Positions 7,150 to 14,995 are shown, counted from the first letter of the stretch. The stretch: DNA of 20,365 nt from an uncultured Sphingomonadales bacterium (GCA_903911985.1 CAIWFP010000439.1:1-20365), one strand, 5' to 3'. Numbers and translations: made by a program. Notes: generated from the sequence alone by a model not told the origin.

Positions 7150-8327
7150 ACCGCCAGCTCCTCGGAGGCAGGATCGGCAATGGCGACGAAGGCCGGCGGA
7201 ATGCCCAGCATCGCCCGCTTCTCCTCGGCGGAAAGGAAGCTTGCCGCACTCACCTGCGCCCAAAGCGCCTGCCGGTCCTCCGCCAATGCGGGCACCCGGT
7301 CGAGATCAATGGCAAGGGTCGCGCCCGGAAACCATGTCTCCAATCCCTCACTCAGCGCCGCGAACAGCTTGGCGGCCAGCGGCAAGAGTGTCAGCCGCCA
7401 CAGCGCCCGGTTGGCCTCGCGATAATTGGCGTGGGTCGAATCGCCGGGCAGCCCCAGCAACATCGGCGGCACGCCAAAGGCCAGCGCGATATCCCGCGCC
7501 GCCGCCGCCTTCAGATTGGCAAAATCCATGTCGGCCGGCGACATGGAGAGCGACTGCCACTTGATCCCGCCCTCCAGCAGCATCGGCCGCCCGGCGTTGG
7601 CGGCGCCAGAGAAGGCGCGGGCCAGCTCGTCGCGCAGCCGGTCGAACTGATCGGAACTGAGCGCCCCGCCCACACCGGGGTCATAAACCATCGCCCCCGA
7701 AGGCCGCGCCGCGTTTTCCAGCAGCATGCGGTTCCACTGCGCGGCGGCATTATGCGAGGCCACGGCCTGATCGGCAGCCGCCAGACACCCCGCGCCATAA
7801 TGGTCATCGCAAGGGTGAAAGCCCTTGATGTGGATGACATTGGGCGAGGCATCGCTATCGAGCAATGGAATGGTCAGCATCTGCTCGCCCACCTGATAGG
7901 TCAGCGCCTTGGGCCAGCCATCATGCCCCAATACCAGGCTCACCCGCTCGGGCCGCAAGGCAAACAGCTCAACCGGCCGCCCTTCCGCGTCTTTCAGGAT
8001 CTGCACATAGGCATTGCCATGCAGCAACAGCTGGCTAGCAATGGTCTCCAGCAGCGATTGCCCGGCGCTGGTGGCCTTCATCAGCACGGCAAGGGCCGGG
8101 TCCGTCGGCAACAGCTGGGCCCCGCCAATCCCGTCGGCAATCAACCGCACGGCGCGATGGGCCACCGGATTGTCGAGATAGGAGCGCCGCACCGACCCGC
8201 CATATTCATAGGTCGATCGCCCCCCTTCCGGGTCGCTGAAAAATCATGGCGAGAGATAGCTGCGGGCCAGAGGGACCCGGTGCCCCGGAGCCTTGAAGGC
8301 GGCGGCAAGCGACTGGAGGAACGACAT
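7146..8327 (-). pseudogene. GTA portal protein (gp3-like) with premature TGA at codon 28
   Basis: The natural start is ATG 8327 with AAAGG 7-8 nt upstream; the frame reads MSFLQSLAAAFKAPGHRVPL, ARSYLSP, then TGA at 8246-8244. Beyond the stop the same frame continues without shift, FFSDPEGGRSTYEYGGSVRR then SYLDNPVAHRAVRLIADGIG, and runs through LLLHGNAYVQIL, the clip/stem region and LAFGVPPMLLGLPGDSTHAN to the stop at 7146. Corrected length is 393 residues, normal for GTA portals. Relatives have Trp at the stop position in my recollection, so a single G-to-A change (TGG to TGA) explains the lesion. Only a GTG at 8192, without a clear ribosome binding site, could reinitiate, giving a product lacking about 45 residues. 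The portal is the dodecameric DNA gate of the head. Confidence 0.85.
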
Positions 8328-8561
8328 GGATCGCCTTTCAGCAAGAGGAACATAGATGTATCGGGTGCGCCTTGCCCATCCGGGCACAGCCACGCCCCGG
8401 TCGGATGACCGGAGCGCACCTAAACAATGAATCGTCAGGGGGAGCGGACCGGTACCGCCAAGGCAAACTGGATAGCTTTGCCACACTGACAAAGCCTCGG
8501 CACGGCACGCGCCCGTCGGATGCAGCGCGCACCCAACGAAGCATTTCCGCACCCCAAAAAC
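8328..8561. other. Unusually long gap (234 nt) between large terminase and portal; no gene seen
   Basis: No convincing reading frame is present. It contains a perfect short palindrome, ccggtc-ggat-gaccgg (8397-8412), and two similar segments, gtcggatgaccggagcgcacc (shown in part) near 8400 and gtcggatgcagcgcgcaccc near 8516. It may be a promoter/leader for the portal operon or remnant sequence from an earlier rearrangement. Confidence 0.5.
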
Positions 8562-9892
8562 TCAATAATCGATCGAAACCCGCGGCTCGGCCCGCCGGGC
8601 CAGCATCAGCTCGGTCAGCGCCCAAACGGCGGCATCGGCGCGGTCCGGCGATCGGCCCGGGCCATGATAGCCCCCCCGCTCACCAGCCCGCAAAACTCGT
8701 CCTCAAGGGCGGGAAACTGCCCCACATGGCGGACCTTGCCCGCCTCATAGAGCGCGGCCACCGGCTCGGCCCGGGCCACCTTGCCCAGCCTTGCATGCAC
8801 CAGTCGCAGTGGCAGACCGACATCGGCGGCGCGCAGCACGCTTTCCACCATGGCGCCGCCCTGATTGGCCTCCGCAACCACCCGGTCGGCCCCCCACACC
8901 TCGGCTGCCCTGGCTACGGCCCGCGCCCATCGCTCGGGCGTGGGCCGCGTCACGCTTGCGTCGGCCAAAACCCGGGCGAGGCCATCCTGCCCCAGCGCCA
9001 CCACCACGATCCCGCAGGCATCCCCGCCAGAGGAGGCTGGCGGATCAACCCCAACCACCACCCGCACAGGCTGCGAAGCTGGCGCCGCCTCGCGGCATTG
9101 CTCAATCATCGCCCGGGTCCACAGGGCCCCGACATGGTCAATAATCAGCTCGCCATCCAACTCCTGCCGCGCCAGGACGGAGGAGCCAAAACTGCGGCGA
9201 ATATCGCGAATAAACCGCGCGGGCAGGTTCGCCCGATTGTCCTCGGTCCTCCCCCGCGTCACCACCACCTCGTCAGAGCCAAGCAGCCGCCTCACCAGCG
9301 GCACGGCCCGGGGCGTGGTCGTTGCCACCACTCGCGGCATTTCCCCCAGCCTCATTCCAAACAACAGGTTGTTCCAACTCTGCATTGCCCGGTCGCCAGA
9401 ATTATCCCATTTGGCAATTTCGTCGCACCAGGCATGGCTATGCTGCCCGCCCCGCAAACCATCCGGCTCCCCGGCGGAATAGAGCATCGCCTGAGCGCCA
9501 TTGGGCCATACCACCCGGCGCAAGGAGGGCTCAAACACCGGCCGCCGCCGCGCGGGGGCCAGGCTGAGAATCCCGCTCTCGCCCTCCACCATCACACTGC
9601 GCGCCTCCGCCAGCGAAGCGCCGACCAGCGCGATCCGCGCCCGCCCATCGGCCTCGGCCACGCCCCGCACCCATTCGGCGCCTGCCCGGGTCTTGCCAAA
9701 GCCCCGCCCGGCCATAATCAGCCAAATCCTCCAGTCGCCCTCGGGCGCCAATTGTTCGGGCCGGGCAAACAGGCGCCAGTGATGCGTCAACTCCCGCCGC
9801 TCCGCCTCGGTCAGCTCGGCAAGGCGGGTCAGCCGCTCACCCCCGGGCATGCCCAGCAGCCATTGCAACTGCCCCTCAAGCCTCATCCGCAT
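8562..9892 (-). pseudogene. GTA terminase large subunit (gp2-like), frameshifted near the C-terminus
   Basis: ATG 9892 is preceded by AGGAG; it overlaps the small terminase end by 17 nt. From this start Walker A is GRGFGKT (residues 62-68), Walker B ends CDE (Asp157, Glu158), and the ATTTPRA motif is near 190. The nuclease domain shows Asp283 (VGVDPPASSGGDA) and Glu341 (RVVAEANQGG). At about residue 405 the frame fails at a run of seven G (8671-8677 on +) and ends at 8615 as AIMARADRRTAPMPPFGR. In the neighbouring frame the expected end is present: GGYHGPGRSPDRADAAVWAL, TELMLARRAEPRVSIDY, stop at 8562. One extra G restores a 443-residue protein. The lost segment carries the third acidic nuclease residue (PDRAD), so packaging cleavage should fail if the lesion is real. 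Confidence 0.85.
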
Positions 9893-10388
9893 CGCGCTCC
9901 TGTCCGGCTGGCTCATTGGTGGCCCCATGGGCGCCCGCCAGAGACCGCTCGCGCATCCGCTCCAGCTTGGCGTTCAGCGAGGCAAGGATGGTCCCGGCGT
10001 CCTCATTGTCGCGCATGGCCCGCTGGCGGGCCACCGCCTCGCGGTGCGCGGTCAGCAGCCGCAGGGCGGTGGCATTGTCGAACTGGCGCACCCCGCGCCG
10101 GGCCCCGGCAGCGGGCTTCACTTCCCCCGCGCGCAGGCGGAACAGCAGCCCCATCTCCAGATGATCATAGCCCTCGCACAAGGCCTCCTGCCATGCCCGG
10201 TTGAATTCGGCATCGGTCCGCCGCGTCTCGTAAACGACGAAAGTCGACACGCCCGCCAGCCTCGCCGCAGCACTGACACTGGATGTCGCCGCCAGCTCTC
10301 CAAGAAAAATGCGGCTCCAGTCCGCAAAGGAAGGACGACCGGTCTCGACGCCATGCGCCGGCCGGTCAGACAAGTCTTTGTCCGCCAT
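9876..10388 (-). CDS. GTA terminase small subunit (gp1-like)
   Basis: This 170-residue protein lies directly upstream of the large terminase and overlaps it. Residues about 18-60 (SFADWSRIFLGELAATSSVS, AAARLAGVSTFVVYETRRTD) form a helix-turn-helix-like DNA-binding unit, as in small terminases, followed by HLEMGLLFRLRAGEV and a charged helical region with a conserved-looking FDNATALRLLTAHREAVARQ. The small terminase recognises DNA and regulates the ATPase/nuclease of the large subunit; in GTAs it has reduced sequence specificity, which fits packaging of random host DNA. It is the first gene of the cluster and follows a plausible promoter. Intact. The assignment rests on position and the HTH pattern. 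Confidence 0.82.
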   Translation of the reverse strand: MADKDLSDRPAHGVETGRPSFADWSRIFLGELAATSSVSAAARLAGVSTFVVYETRRTDAEFNRAWQEALCEGYDHLEMGLLFRLRAGEVKPAAGARRGVRQFDNATALRLLTAHREAVARQRAMRDNEDAGTILASLNAKLERMRERSLAGAHGATNEPAGQERDADEA

Positions 10389-10460
10389 AAACGGGTGATC
10401 CGTGCCGATTGGGAAGGGAAGATCGTCGAGGCCGAAGCGAATCGGTTCATCGCGATGTTC

Positions 10461-10493
10461 TCTATATGTGCCATTTCAGCGTGACGATGTCAA
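10461..10493 (-). promoter_or_regulatory. Candidate promoter of the GTA cluster
   Basis: On the minus strand TTGACA (10493-10488) is a perfect -35. About 18-21 nt downstream lies an AT-rich ACATATAGA (10469-10461) that could serve as -10. Transcription would start near 10455 with a leader of about 65 nt before the small terminase ATG at 10388. No CtrA full site (TTAA-N7-TTAA) is visible here. Confidence 0.35.
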
Positions 10494-10605
10494 CACAAAT
10501 AACCGATATGGCTAAATTCACCGATGACTTGCCCCCGTCATCACCGTTCCTTAATCACCCCCCGATAATAGCACCGCAAACGCCACCGCCCGGGAACCCA
10601 CCAAG

Positions 10606-11253
10606 ATGCTGCGCAAACTCTACGACTGGACCCTGGCCAAGGCCGGCCACCCGCACGCGGCGCTGTATCTGGCGCTGATCGCCTTTCTGGATGGCGGGCT
10701 CTTCCCCATGCCGCCGCATCCGCTGCTCGCGCTGATGTGCCTGTCGGAGCCCAAAAAATCGGTCCGCTTCGCCATCATCACCACCATCGGCTCCATCCTT
10801 GGCGGGCTGGTTGGCTACGCGATTGGCCACTTCCTCTATGATTCGGTGGGCTCGCAACTCCTCGGCGCGCTCGGCATGGCCGACAAATTCCCCAAGGCCG
10901 CCTGTTATCTCCAGGAATATGGCGCGCGCATCATCATGCTGAAGGCGCTCACCCCGATCCCCTTCATCCTGCTCAGCATCACCGCGGGATTTTTCACTTT
11001 CCCCCTGCTTACCTTCATCGGCGCCAGCCTGGTGTCGCGCGGCGTGGTATTCCTCACGGTGGGCGTCTTGTTCCGGGTGTTCGGCCCGCCGATCAAAAAC
11101 TTCATCGACAAATATCTGGGCCTCATCGCGGCGGGTCTGTTGGTGCTATTCGTCTCGGGCTATGTCGCGGTGTCGATGTTCGGCGGCCACGGCCATGGCC
11201 ACGCCGACAAGTGCGATGCTGCGGGCGCCGCTGCCCAGATTCTAAAACGATGA
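10606..11253 (+). CDS. YqaA/DedA-type (SNARE-associated/VTT domain) inner membrane protein
   Basis: The 215-residue product opens MLRKLYDWTLAKAGHPHAAL, then LIAFLDGGLFPMPPHPLLAL, a membrane re-entrant-type segment typical of the YqaA branch. Further hydrophobic stretches are IITTIGSILGGLVGYAIGHF, LTPIPFILLSITAGFFTF (with the conserved K-x-x-x-P-I-P arrangement in MLKALTPIPF), LVSRGVVFLTVGVLFRVFG and AAGLLVLFVSGYVAV. The C-terminus is His-rich (GGHGHGHADKC), possibly metal-binding. DedA-superfamily proteins are linked to lipid carrier flipping and envelope integrity; the specific substrate here is unknown. The gene is transcribed away from the GTA cluster. No good Shine-Dalgarno is visible before the ATG. 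Confidence 0.82.
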   Translation: MLRKLYDWTLAKAGHPHAALYLALIAFLDGGLFPMPPHPLLALMCLSEPKKSVRFAIITTIGSILGGLVGYAIGHFLYDSVGSQLLGALGMADKFPKAACYLQEYGARIIMLKALTPIPFILLSITAGFFTFPLLTFIGASLVSRGVVFLTVGVLFRVFGPPIKNFIDKYLGLIAAGLLVLFVSGYVAVSMFGGHGHGHADKCDAAGAAAQILKR

Positions 11254-11303
11254 ACCTGCTGGTAGTGCCGGAGCATTACTGAGGCACAGCAGGGGCAATC
11301 CCC

Positions 11304-11447
11304 CCCTGTCGTTGCCGCAGCCCACTTTGGCACCGCGCAAGGTCCCAGCGCCGCAGGTTTGCAAAGCCGCTCCGCGCCAGGGCGCCACGCCGAGATGAAT
11401 GCACTGACGTGGACAGGGAAAGGGGTTTGGGAGTGTAACACCCCCAA
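11304..11447. repeat. Structured intergenic element, copy B, between convergent genes
   Basis: The YqaA gene (+) ends at 11253 and the dehydrogenase (-) ends at 11489. The gap has a 7-bp pair ccctgtc (11304-11310) / gacaggg (11412-11418) and a terminal hairpin ttgggagtg-taa-cacccccaa (11427-11447, one mismatch). It shares landmarks with the element at 15666-15841: cctgtc followed by ttgcc, the 12-mer cagcgccgcagg (11346-11357), gacagg followed by aaa and a G-run, then a terminal hairpin with a taa-containing loop. The end hairpin may act as a bidirectional terminator. Confidence 0.55.
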
Positions 11448-11488
11448 GACTTCCCTCAAGACTTAAGCCTCGACCCGGCCTCTTTAAC

Positions 11489-12358
11489 TCAGCGCGTCGG
11501 CACCGGCACATCGCCCGTATAGTCATAGAATCCGCGCCCGGTCTTGCGGCCCAGCCACCCGGCTTCGACATATTTCATCAGCAACGGCGCCGGGCGATAT
11601 TTGGAATCGCCGGTGGTCGAATGCAGCACCCGCACAATATCGAGACAGGTGTCGAGCCCGATGAAGTCGGCCAGTTCCAGCGGCCCCATCGGGTGGTTCA
11701 GACCCAGCCGGCAGCCCATGTCGATATCGGCGATGCTGGCGGTTCCCTGTCCCAGGGCAAACACCGCCTCGTTCAGCATCGGCACGAGGATGCGGTTGAC
11801 GACGAAGCCCGGCTCGTCCTCGCTCAGCACCACCTGCTTGCCCAGGCTTTCGGCAAAGGCGCGGGTGCGCGCCACGGTCTCGGGCGCGGTGGCAAGGCCG
11901 GGGATCACCTCGATCAGCTTCATCACCGGCACCGGGTTGAAGAAGTGCAGGCCGATGAAACGCTTGGGGTCGGATGATCCGGCGGCCATGCGGGTAATGG
12001 GGATGGAGCTGGTATTGCTGGCCAGAATGGCGTCGGGCGCCAGCACCTTTGCCGCCTCGGCAAAGATTTTGGCCTTGATGTCCTCGCGCTCGGTGGCGGC
12101 CTCGATGATCAGCGAGGCCTCGGCAAAGGCGGCATAATCGCCCACGGGCGTGATGCGCGCGATGCTGGCCTCGGCCTCGGCGACGGAAATCTTGTCGCGG
12201 GCCACCAATTTGTGCAGATCCTTGCCGATCTTGGCCTTCGCCTTCTCGGCCAGTTCCACGGTCACATCGGCCAGCAGCACGCGATAGCCAAACTGCGCCG
12301 AGGTCTGGGCAATACCCGAGCCCATCTGACCCGCCCCGATCACTGCTACGGTCTGCAT
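11489..12358 (-). CDS. 3-hydroxybutyryl-CoA dehydrogenase
   Basis: The start at ATG 12358 has AGAAGGA 6-7 nt upstream and gives 289 residues beginning MQTVAVIGAGQMGSGIAQTS. The Rossmann NAD motif GAGQMG is at residues 8-13, followed by an acidic residue (Asp31) at the end of the second strand that favours NAD(H). The catalytic His138 lies in GLHFFNPVPVMKLIEVIPGL, with Ser and Asn partners in SNTSS and GFVVNRILVPMLNEA. The C-terminal dimerisation domain has DIDMGCRLGLNHPMGPLELA and ends KTGRGFYDYTGD. The enzyme interconverts acetoacetyl-CoA and 3-hydroxybutyryl-CoA in fatty acid or butanoate metabolism. It is last in a four-gene operon, 25 nt after the adenosyltransferase stop. Confidence 0.95.
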   Translation of the reverse strand: MQTVAVIGAGQMGSGIAQTSAQFGYRVLLADVTVELAEKAKAKIGKDLHKLVARDKISVAEAEASIARITPVGDYAAFAEASLIIEAATEREDIKAKIFAEAAKVLAPDAILASNTSSIPITRMAAGSSDPKRFIGLHFFNPVPVMKLIEVIPGLATAPETVARTRAFAESLGKQVVLSEDEPGFVVNRILVPMLNEAVFALGQGTASIADIDMGCRLGLNHPMGPLELADFIGLDTCLDIVRVLHSTTGDSKYRPAPLLMKYVEAGWLGRKTGRGFYDYTGDVPVPTR

Positions 12359-12383
12359 TGGCAATCCTTCTGTTTGCTTGAGA

Positions 12384-12959
12384 TTAAACGTTTCGGCTGC
12401 CGCCCGGCACCCACAGGACATCGCCGGCGCCGCTGGCGTTGATCGCCCGGGCCAGCACGAAGAGAAAATCGGAGAGGCGGTTGACATAGGCCAGCGCCGC
12501 CGGGTTCACCGCCTCGCCTGCGGCCAGTGCCACCATCGCCCGCTCTGCCCGCCGAACGCTGGCGCGGGCAACATGGACCCGTGCCGAGGCCTCGCTGCCA
12601 CCGGGCAGGATAAAGCTGGTGAGCGGCGGCGCGCCCTCATTGGCGGCATCAATCCGCCCTTCCAGCCAAACGGCTCCCTCGGGCAGAATGCGCAGCGCCA
12701 TGGGCCCCGGCGTAAAATCCTCCCCCGGCGTGGCAAGGTCGGCGCCAAGGTCGAACAGATCGTTCTGAACGCGCAGCAAGGCGTCAGGCCACACGCCCGC
12801 CTCCAGCGCCACACAGGCGACACCAATAGCGCAATTGGCCTCGTCCACCGCGCCAATGGCCTCCATGCGCAGCGCGTTTTTGGCCACGCGCGATCCATCG
12901 ACAAGGCCCGTCGTGCCGTCGTCACCCGTGCGGGTGTAGATCTTGTTCAGCTTTACCAC
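12384..12959 (-). CDS. PduO-type cob(I)alamin/cob(I)yrinate adenosyltransferase
   Basis: The 191-residue protein starts MVKLNKIYTRTGDDGTTGLV. The family's ATP-binding N-terminal motif YTRTGDDGTT is followed by DGSRVAKNALRMEAIGAVDE. The helical core has ALLRVQNDLFDLGADLATP, LPGGSEASARVHVARASVRR with the conserved Arg residues, AERAMVALA, and the C-terminal YVNRLSDFLFVLARAIN. It transfers the adenosyl group from ATP to reduced corrinoid, making adenosylcobalamin. It sits 13 nt after the HIG1-like gene and just before the dehydrogenase. Coupling of a B12 cofactor enzyme to acyl-CoA metabolism suggests service to methylmalonyl-CoA mutase, whose gene is not in the window. Confidence 0.94.
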   Translation of the reverse strand: MVKLNKIYTRTGDDGTTGLVDGSRVAKNALRMEAIGAVDEANCAIGVACVALEAGVWPDALLRVQNDLFDLGADLATPGEDFTPGPMALRILPEGAVWLEGRIDAANEGAPPLTSFILPGGSEASARVHVARASVRRAERAMVALAAGEAVNPAALAYVNRLSDFLFVLARAINASGAGDVLWVPGGSRNV

Positions 12960-12972
12960 GAGCGGGAAGGCG

Positions 12973-13206
12973 TCAGTGCTTGGCGGCGGTCAGCAGCACG
13001 ACGATCGCCAGCACGGCCAGCGCCTGATACTTGATCCGCGCGAACATCAGCTGGTTCTGGCGCAGCTGCATCGGCGAGGGGCCATCGGCGCTGTTGTGCT
13101 CGATATCCTGCCGGGTGCTGGCCATAAAGGCGATGATCCCGCGCACGAGGCTGACGACGACCATGATGATCAGCACCACGATCAGGGGAATGGCGATATA
13201 CTTCAT
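12973..13206 (-). CDS. Small two-helix membrane protein, HIG1-domain-like
   Basis: This is a 77-residue protein with two predicted membrane helices: IAIPLIVVLIIMVVVSLVRG (residues 4-23) and YQALAVLAIVVLLTAAKH at the C-terminus. They are separated by a polar loop with RLNQLMF-like sequence (MQLRQNQLMFARIKYQALAV), the Q-x-M-x-x-R pattern of HIG1-type proteins linked to respiratory complexes in alphaproteobacteria and mitochondria. The ATG at 13206 overlaps the gluQ stop as ATGA, so the two are probably translated together. A role as an accessory of cytochrome oxidase is a family-level inference only. Confidence 0.78.
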   Translation of the reverse strand: MKYIAIPLIVVLIIMVVVSLVRGIIAFMASTRQDIEHNSADGPSPMQLRQNQLMFARIKYQALAVLAIVVLLTAAKH

Positions 13207-14120
13207 GGGGGGGATCCTACGCCGCTCGACAGTGAAATGCCAGCGGGGAAACGCTTCGCCCGCAAGGCATCGGCCAACTCCCGCCCATCCTCTCCCGCCC
13301 GCCTCCGGTCGGCCAGCGCGGGCGATCCGCGCCGCTTGGCCAGCTTGCGCCCCGGCTGGCCATCTCCCGCCCCCTCCATCAGCAGCCCATGGTGGTGCCA
13401 GCGCGGCACGGGTAGGCCCAGCAGCGCCTGCAACAACCGGTGCAAATGCGACGCGGCGAACAAATCCGCCCCGCGTGTCACCAGCGAAATGCGATCGGCG
13501 GCATCGTCGAGGGTGGCGGCAAGGTGATAGCTGGCGGGCGCCTCCTTGCGCAGCAACACCACATCGCCAAAAATTTCCGGGGTGGCGCGTTGCACCCCGG
13601 CCAGCGCATCCTCCCACAACAACGGCCCAGCACCCAACCGGGCGACGCCGGCCATCGCGCGCGCCATATCCAGCCGCCACGCCACGCCGTCTCCCCCCGC
13701 CACATCGCGCCCGCGACAGGTGCCGGGATAGATCGGCCCATCCGGCCCCACCGCCCCACCGACCGAGGCCGCCGCGATTTCCGCCCGCGTACACCGGCAG
13801 GGATACAGCAGCCCCATGTCCTTCAGCCGCTCCCCCGCCTCGGCATAACGGGCCAGACGCGTGGATTGCATCACCACCGGCCCGTCCCATGCCAGTCCCA
13901 GCCATTCGAGATCGGCAAGAATGCCCTCCACCAGCTCCGCCCGGCTGCGCGTGGCATCGATATCCTCGATCCGCAGCATGAACCCCCCTCCGGCATCGCC
14001 TGCTCGGTCCTTGGCCCTGTCCTTGGCCCTGTCCCTGGCCAGATCATGCGCGACAATCGCTGCATAGGCATGGCCGAGGTGCAGCGGCCCGTTGGGGCTG
14101 GGGGCAAAGCGGGTGCGCAT
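13203..14120 (-). CDS. gluQ: Glutamyl-Q tRNA(Asp) synthetase (GluQRS)
   Basis: The start is ATG 14120, where the conserved class I motif begins: MRTRFAPSPNGPLHLGHAYA contains the HIGH-type LHLGH. The 305-residue protein lacks the anticodon-binding domain of GltX, as expected for GluQRS, which attaches glutamate to queuosine at position 34 of tRNA-Asp. The zinc ligands appear as CRCTR and YPGTCR. LRIEDIDATRSR is the usual ERD-like element, and KLAKRRGSPAL is the KMSKS-equivalent loop. Odd feature: after AHDLARDRAKD there is a short insertion built of four-residue repeats (DRAK DRAK DRAG). First gene of an operon with the HIG1-like, adenosyltransferase and dehydrogenase genes; stop overlaps the next start by 4 nt (ATGA). 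Confidence 0.93.
   Translation of the reverse strand: MRTRFAPSPNGPLHLGHAYAAIVAHDLARDRAKDRAKDRAGDAGGGFMLRIEDIDATRSRAELVEGILADLEWLGLAWDGPVVMQSTRLARYAEAGERLKDMGLLYPCRCTRAEIAAASVGGAVGPDGPIYPGTCRGRDVAGGDGVAWRLDMARAMAGVARLGAGPLLWEDALAGVQRATPEIFGDVVLLRKEAPASYHLAATLDDAADRISLVTRGADLFAASHLHRLLQALLGLPVPRWHHHGLLMEGAGDGQPGRKLAKRRGSPALADRRRAGEDGRELADALRAKRFPAGISLSSGVGSPP
14008..14043 (-). repeat. 12-bp tandem repeat (three units) inside gluQ
   Basis: On the plus strand tccttggccctg (14008-14019) is repeated exactly at 14020-14031 and imperfectly as tccctggccaga at 14032-14043. It encodes a charged DRAK-type linker between the HIGH-motif helix and the LRIEDID strand. Copy changes stay in frame. Confidence 0.9.
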
Positions 14121-14229
14121 CGGCCCAGTATTAACGCGCAAGCGTTCCCGAACAAGCCGCCCAACCTGCCCGCCCGGCCAATCCAGCCAAAATCCCGCCG
14201 CGCCTGTGGATTTCCCCCAGCCTAACCGC

Positions 14230-14260
14230 TTGACGCGCGCAGGCAAACCATGGTGTCTAA
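14230..14260 (+). promoter_or_regulatory. Weak candidate promoter for the HNH endonuclease gene
   Basis: TTGACG (14230-14235) is followed 17-19 nt later by gtgtctaa (14253-14260), a poor -10. The 223-nt divergent gap between gluQ and the HNH gene also holds gaac-N8-gttc (14290-14305). Nothing else coding is seen in the gap. Confidence 0.25.
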
Positions 14261-14343
14261 GCCCCGTCGGCACCCCGGCAATCAGATGGGAACAACCGCA
14301 TGTTCTGTCGTGAAATCGTCATTCACGCCTGCCAAACGAGGCC

Positions 14344-14952
14344 ATGCTCAAGGCGGAGCTGATAGAGCGCGCGGCCCGGTTCCGCAGCGCGGGGGACGAT
14401 CCCTCCCGCCATTTGGCTGATTGCCCCGCATTGGTGCTCAACGCCGACTACACCCCCCTCTCCTATTACCCGCTCAGCGTCTGGTCATGGCAAACCGCGA
14501 TCAAGGCCGTGTTTCTGGAACGGGTGGATATCGTCGCCAGCTACGAGCGCGAGGTCCATTCCCCCAGCTGGTCGATGCAGCTGCCCTCGGTCATCGCCCT
14601 GCGCGATTTCGTCCGCCCATCGGAATTCCCCGCCTTCACCCGCTTCAACCTGTTCCTGCGCGACAAATTCACCTGCCAATATTGCGGCTCCACCCAGCAT
14701 CTCACCTTTGATCACGTGGTCCCGCGCCGCCTTGGCGGGCGTACCTGCTGGGAGAACATCGCCGCCGCCTGCTCGCCCTGCAATCTCAAGAAGGGCGGAC
14801 GCACCCCCCGTCAGGCCGGCATGCGCCTCATCGAGGAGCCCATCCGCCCCACCACCTGGCAATTGCAGGATCGCGGCCGCGCCTTCCCGCCCAACTATCT
14901 GCACGAAACCTGGCGTGACTGGCTCTATTGGGATGTCGAGCTGGAGGCGTGA
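14344..14952 (+). CDS. HNH endonuclease family protein
   Basis: The 202-residue protein begins MLKAELIERAARFRSAGDDP and has an N-terminal alphaproteobacterial-type region ALVLNADYTPLSYYPLSVWS. The HNH core follows: zinc knuckle Cys111-x2-Cys114 (FTCQYCGSTQHLTFDHVVPR), catalytic His124 in FDHVVPR, Asn138 in CWENIAAAC, and the second pair Cys143-x2-Cys146 (CSPCNLKKGG). This chromosomal HNH family is widespread and conserved in alphaproteobacteria; its role is not established, although HNH nucleases near phage genes can aid packaging. Here it is separated from the GTA cluster by 4 kb and opposite in strand. Divergent from gluQ. Complete. Confidence 0.92.
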   Translation: MLKAELIERAARFRSAGDDPSRHLADCPALVLNADYTPLSYYPLSVWSWQTAIKAVFLERVDIVASYEREVHSPSWSMQLPSVIALRDFVRPSEFPAFTRFNLFLRDKFTCQYCGSTQHLTFDHVVPRRLGGRTCWENIAAACSPCNLKKGGRTPRQAGMRLIEEPIRPTTWQLQDRGRAFPPNYLHETWRDWLYWDVELEA

Positions 14953-14995
14953 CGCCCGCGCTTGCCAGCCACCAGTGTGGTCGGCATAATCGGCC

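Noticed and set aside
8244..8246. TGA recoded as Trp or selenocysteine in the portal
   Set aside because: TGA ends several neighbouring genes normally and no selenocysteine-type structure or need is apparent.
8372..10204. 610-codon open frame on the plus strand
   Set aside because: Antisense to the small and large terminase genes; Pro/His/Arg-rich composition typical of high-GC shadow frames and no recognisable domain.
1..10388. Recent prophage
   Set aside because: No integrase, repressor, lysis or replication genes and no attachment repeats; gene order matches the RcGTA type and composition matches the flanks.
12973..13905. Long minus-strand frame ending in the HIG1-like protein
   Set aside because: Its first 230 codons overlap gluQ in another frame and look random; only the part from ATG 13206 is coding.
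14290..14305. LexA-type site gaac-N8-gttc upstream of the HNH gene
   Set aside because: Alphaproteobacterial LexA uses direct GTTC-N7-GTTC; this inverted, differently spaced form does not fit.
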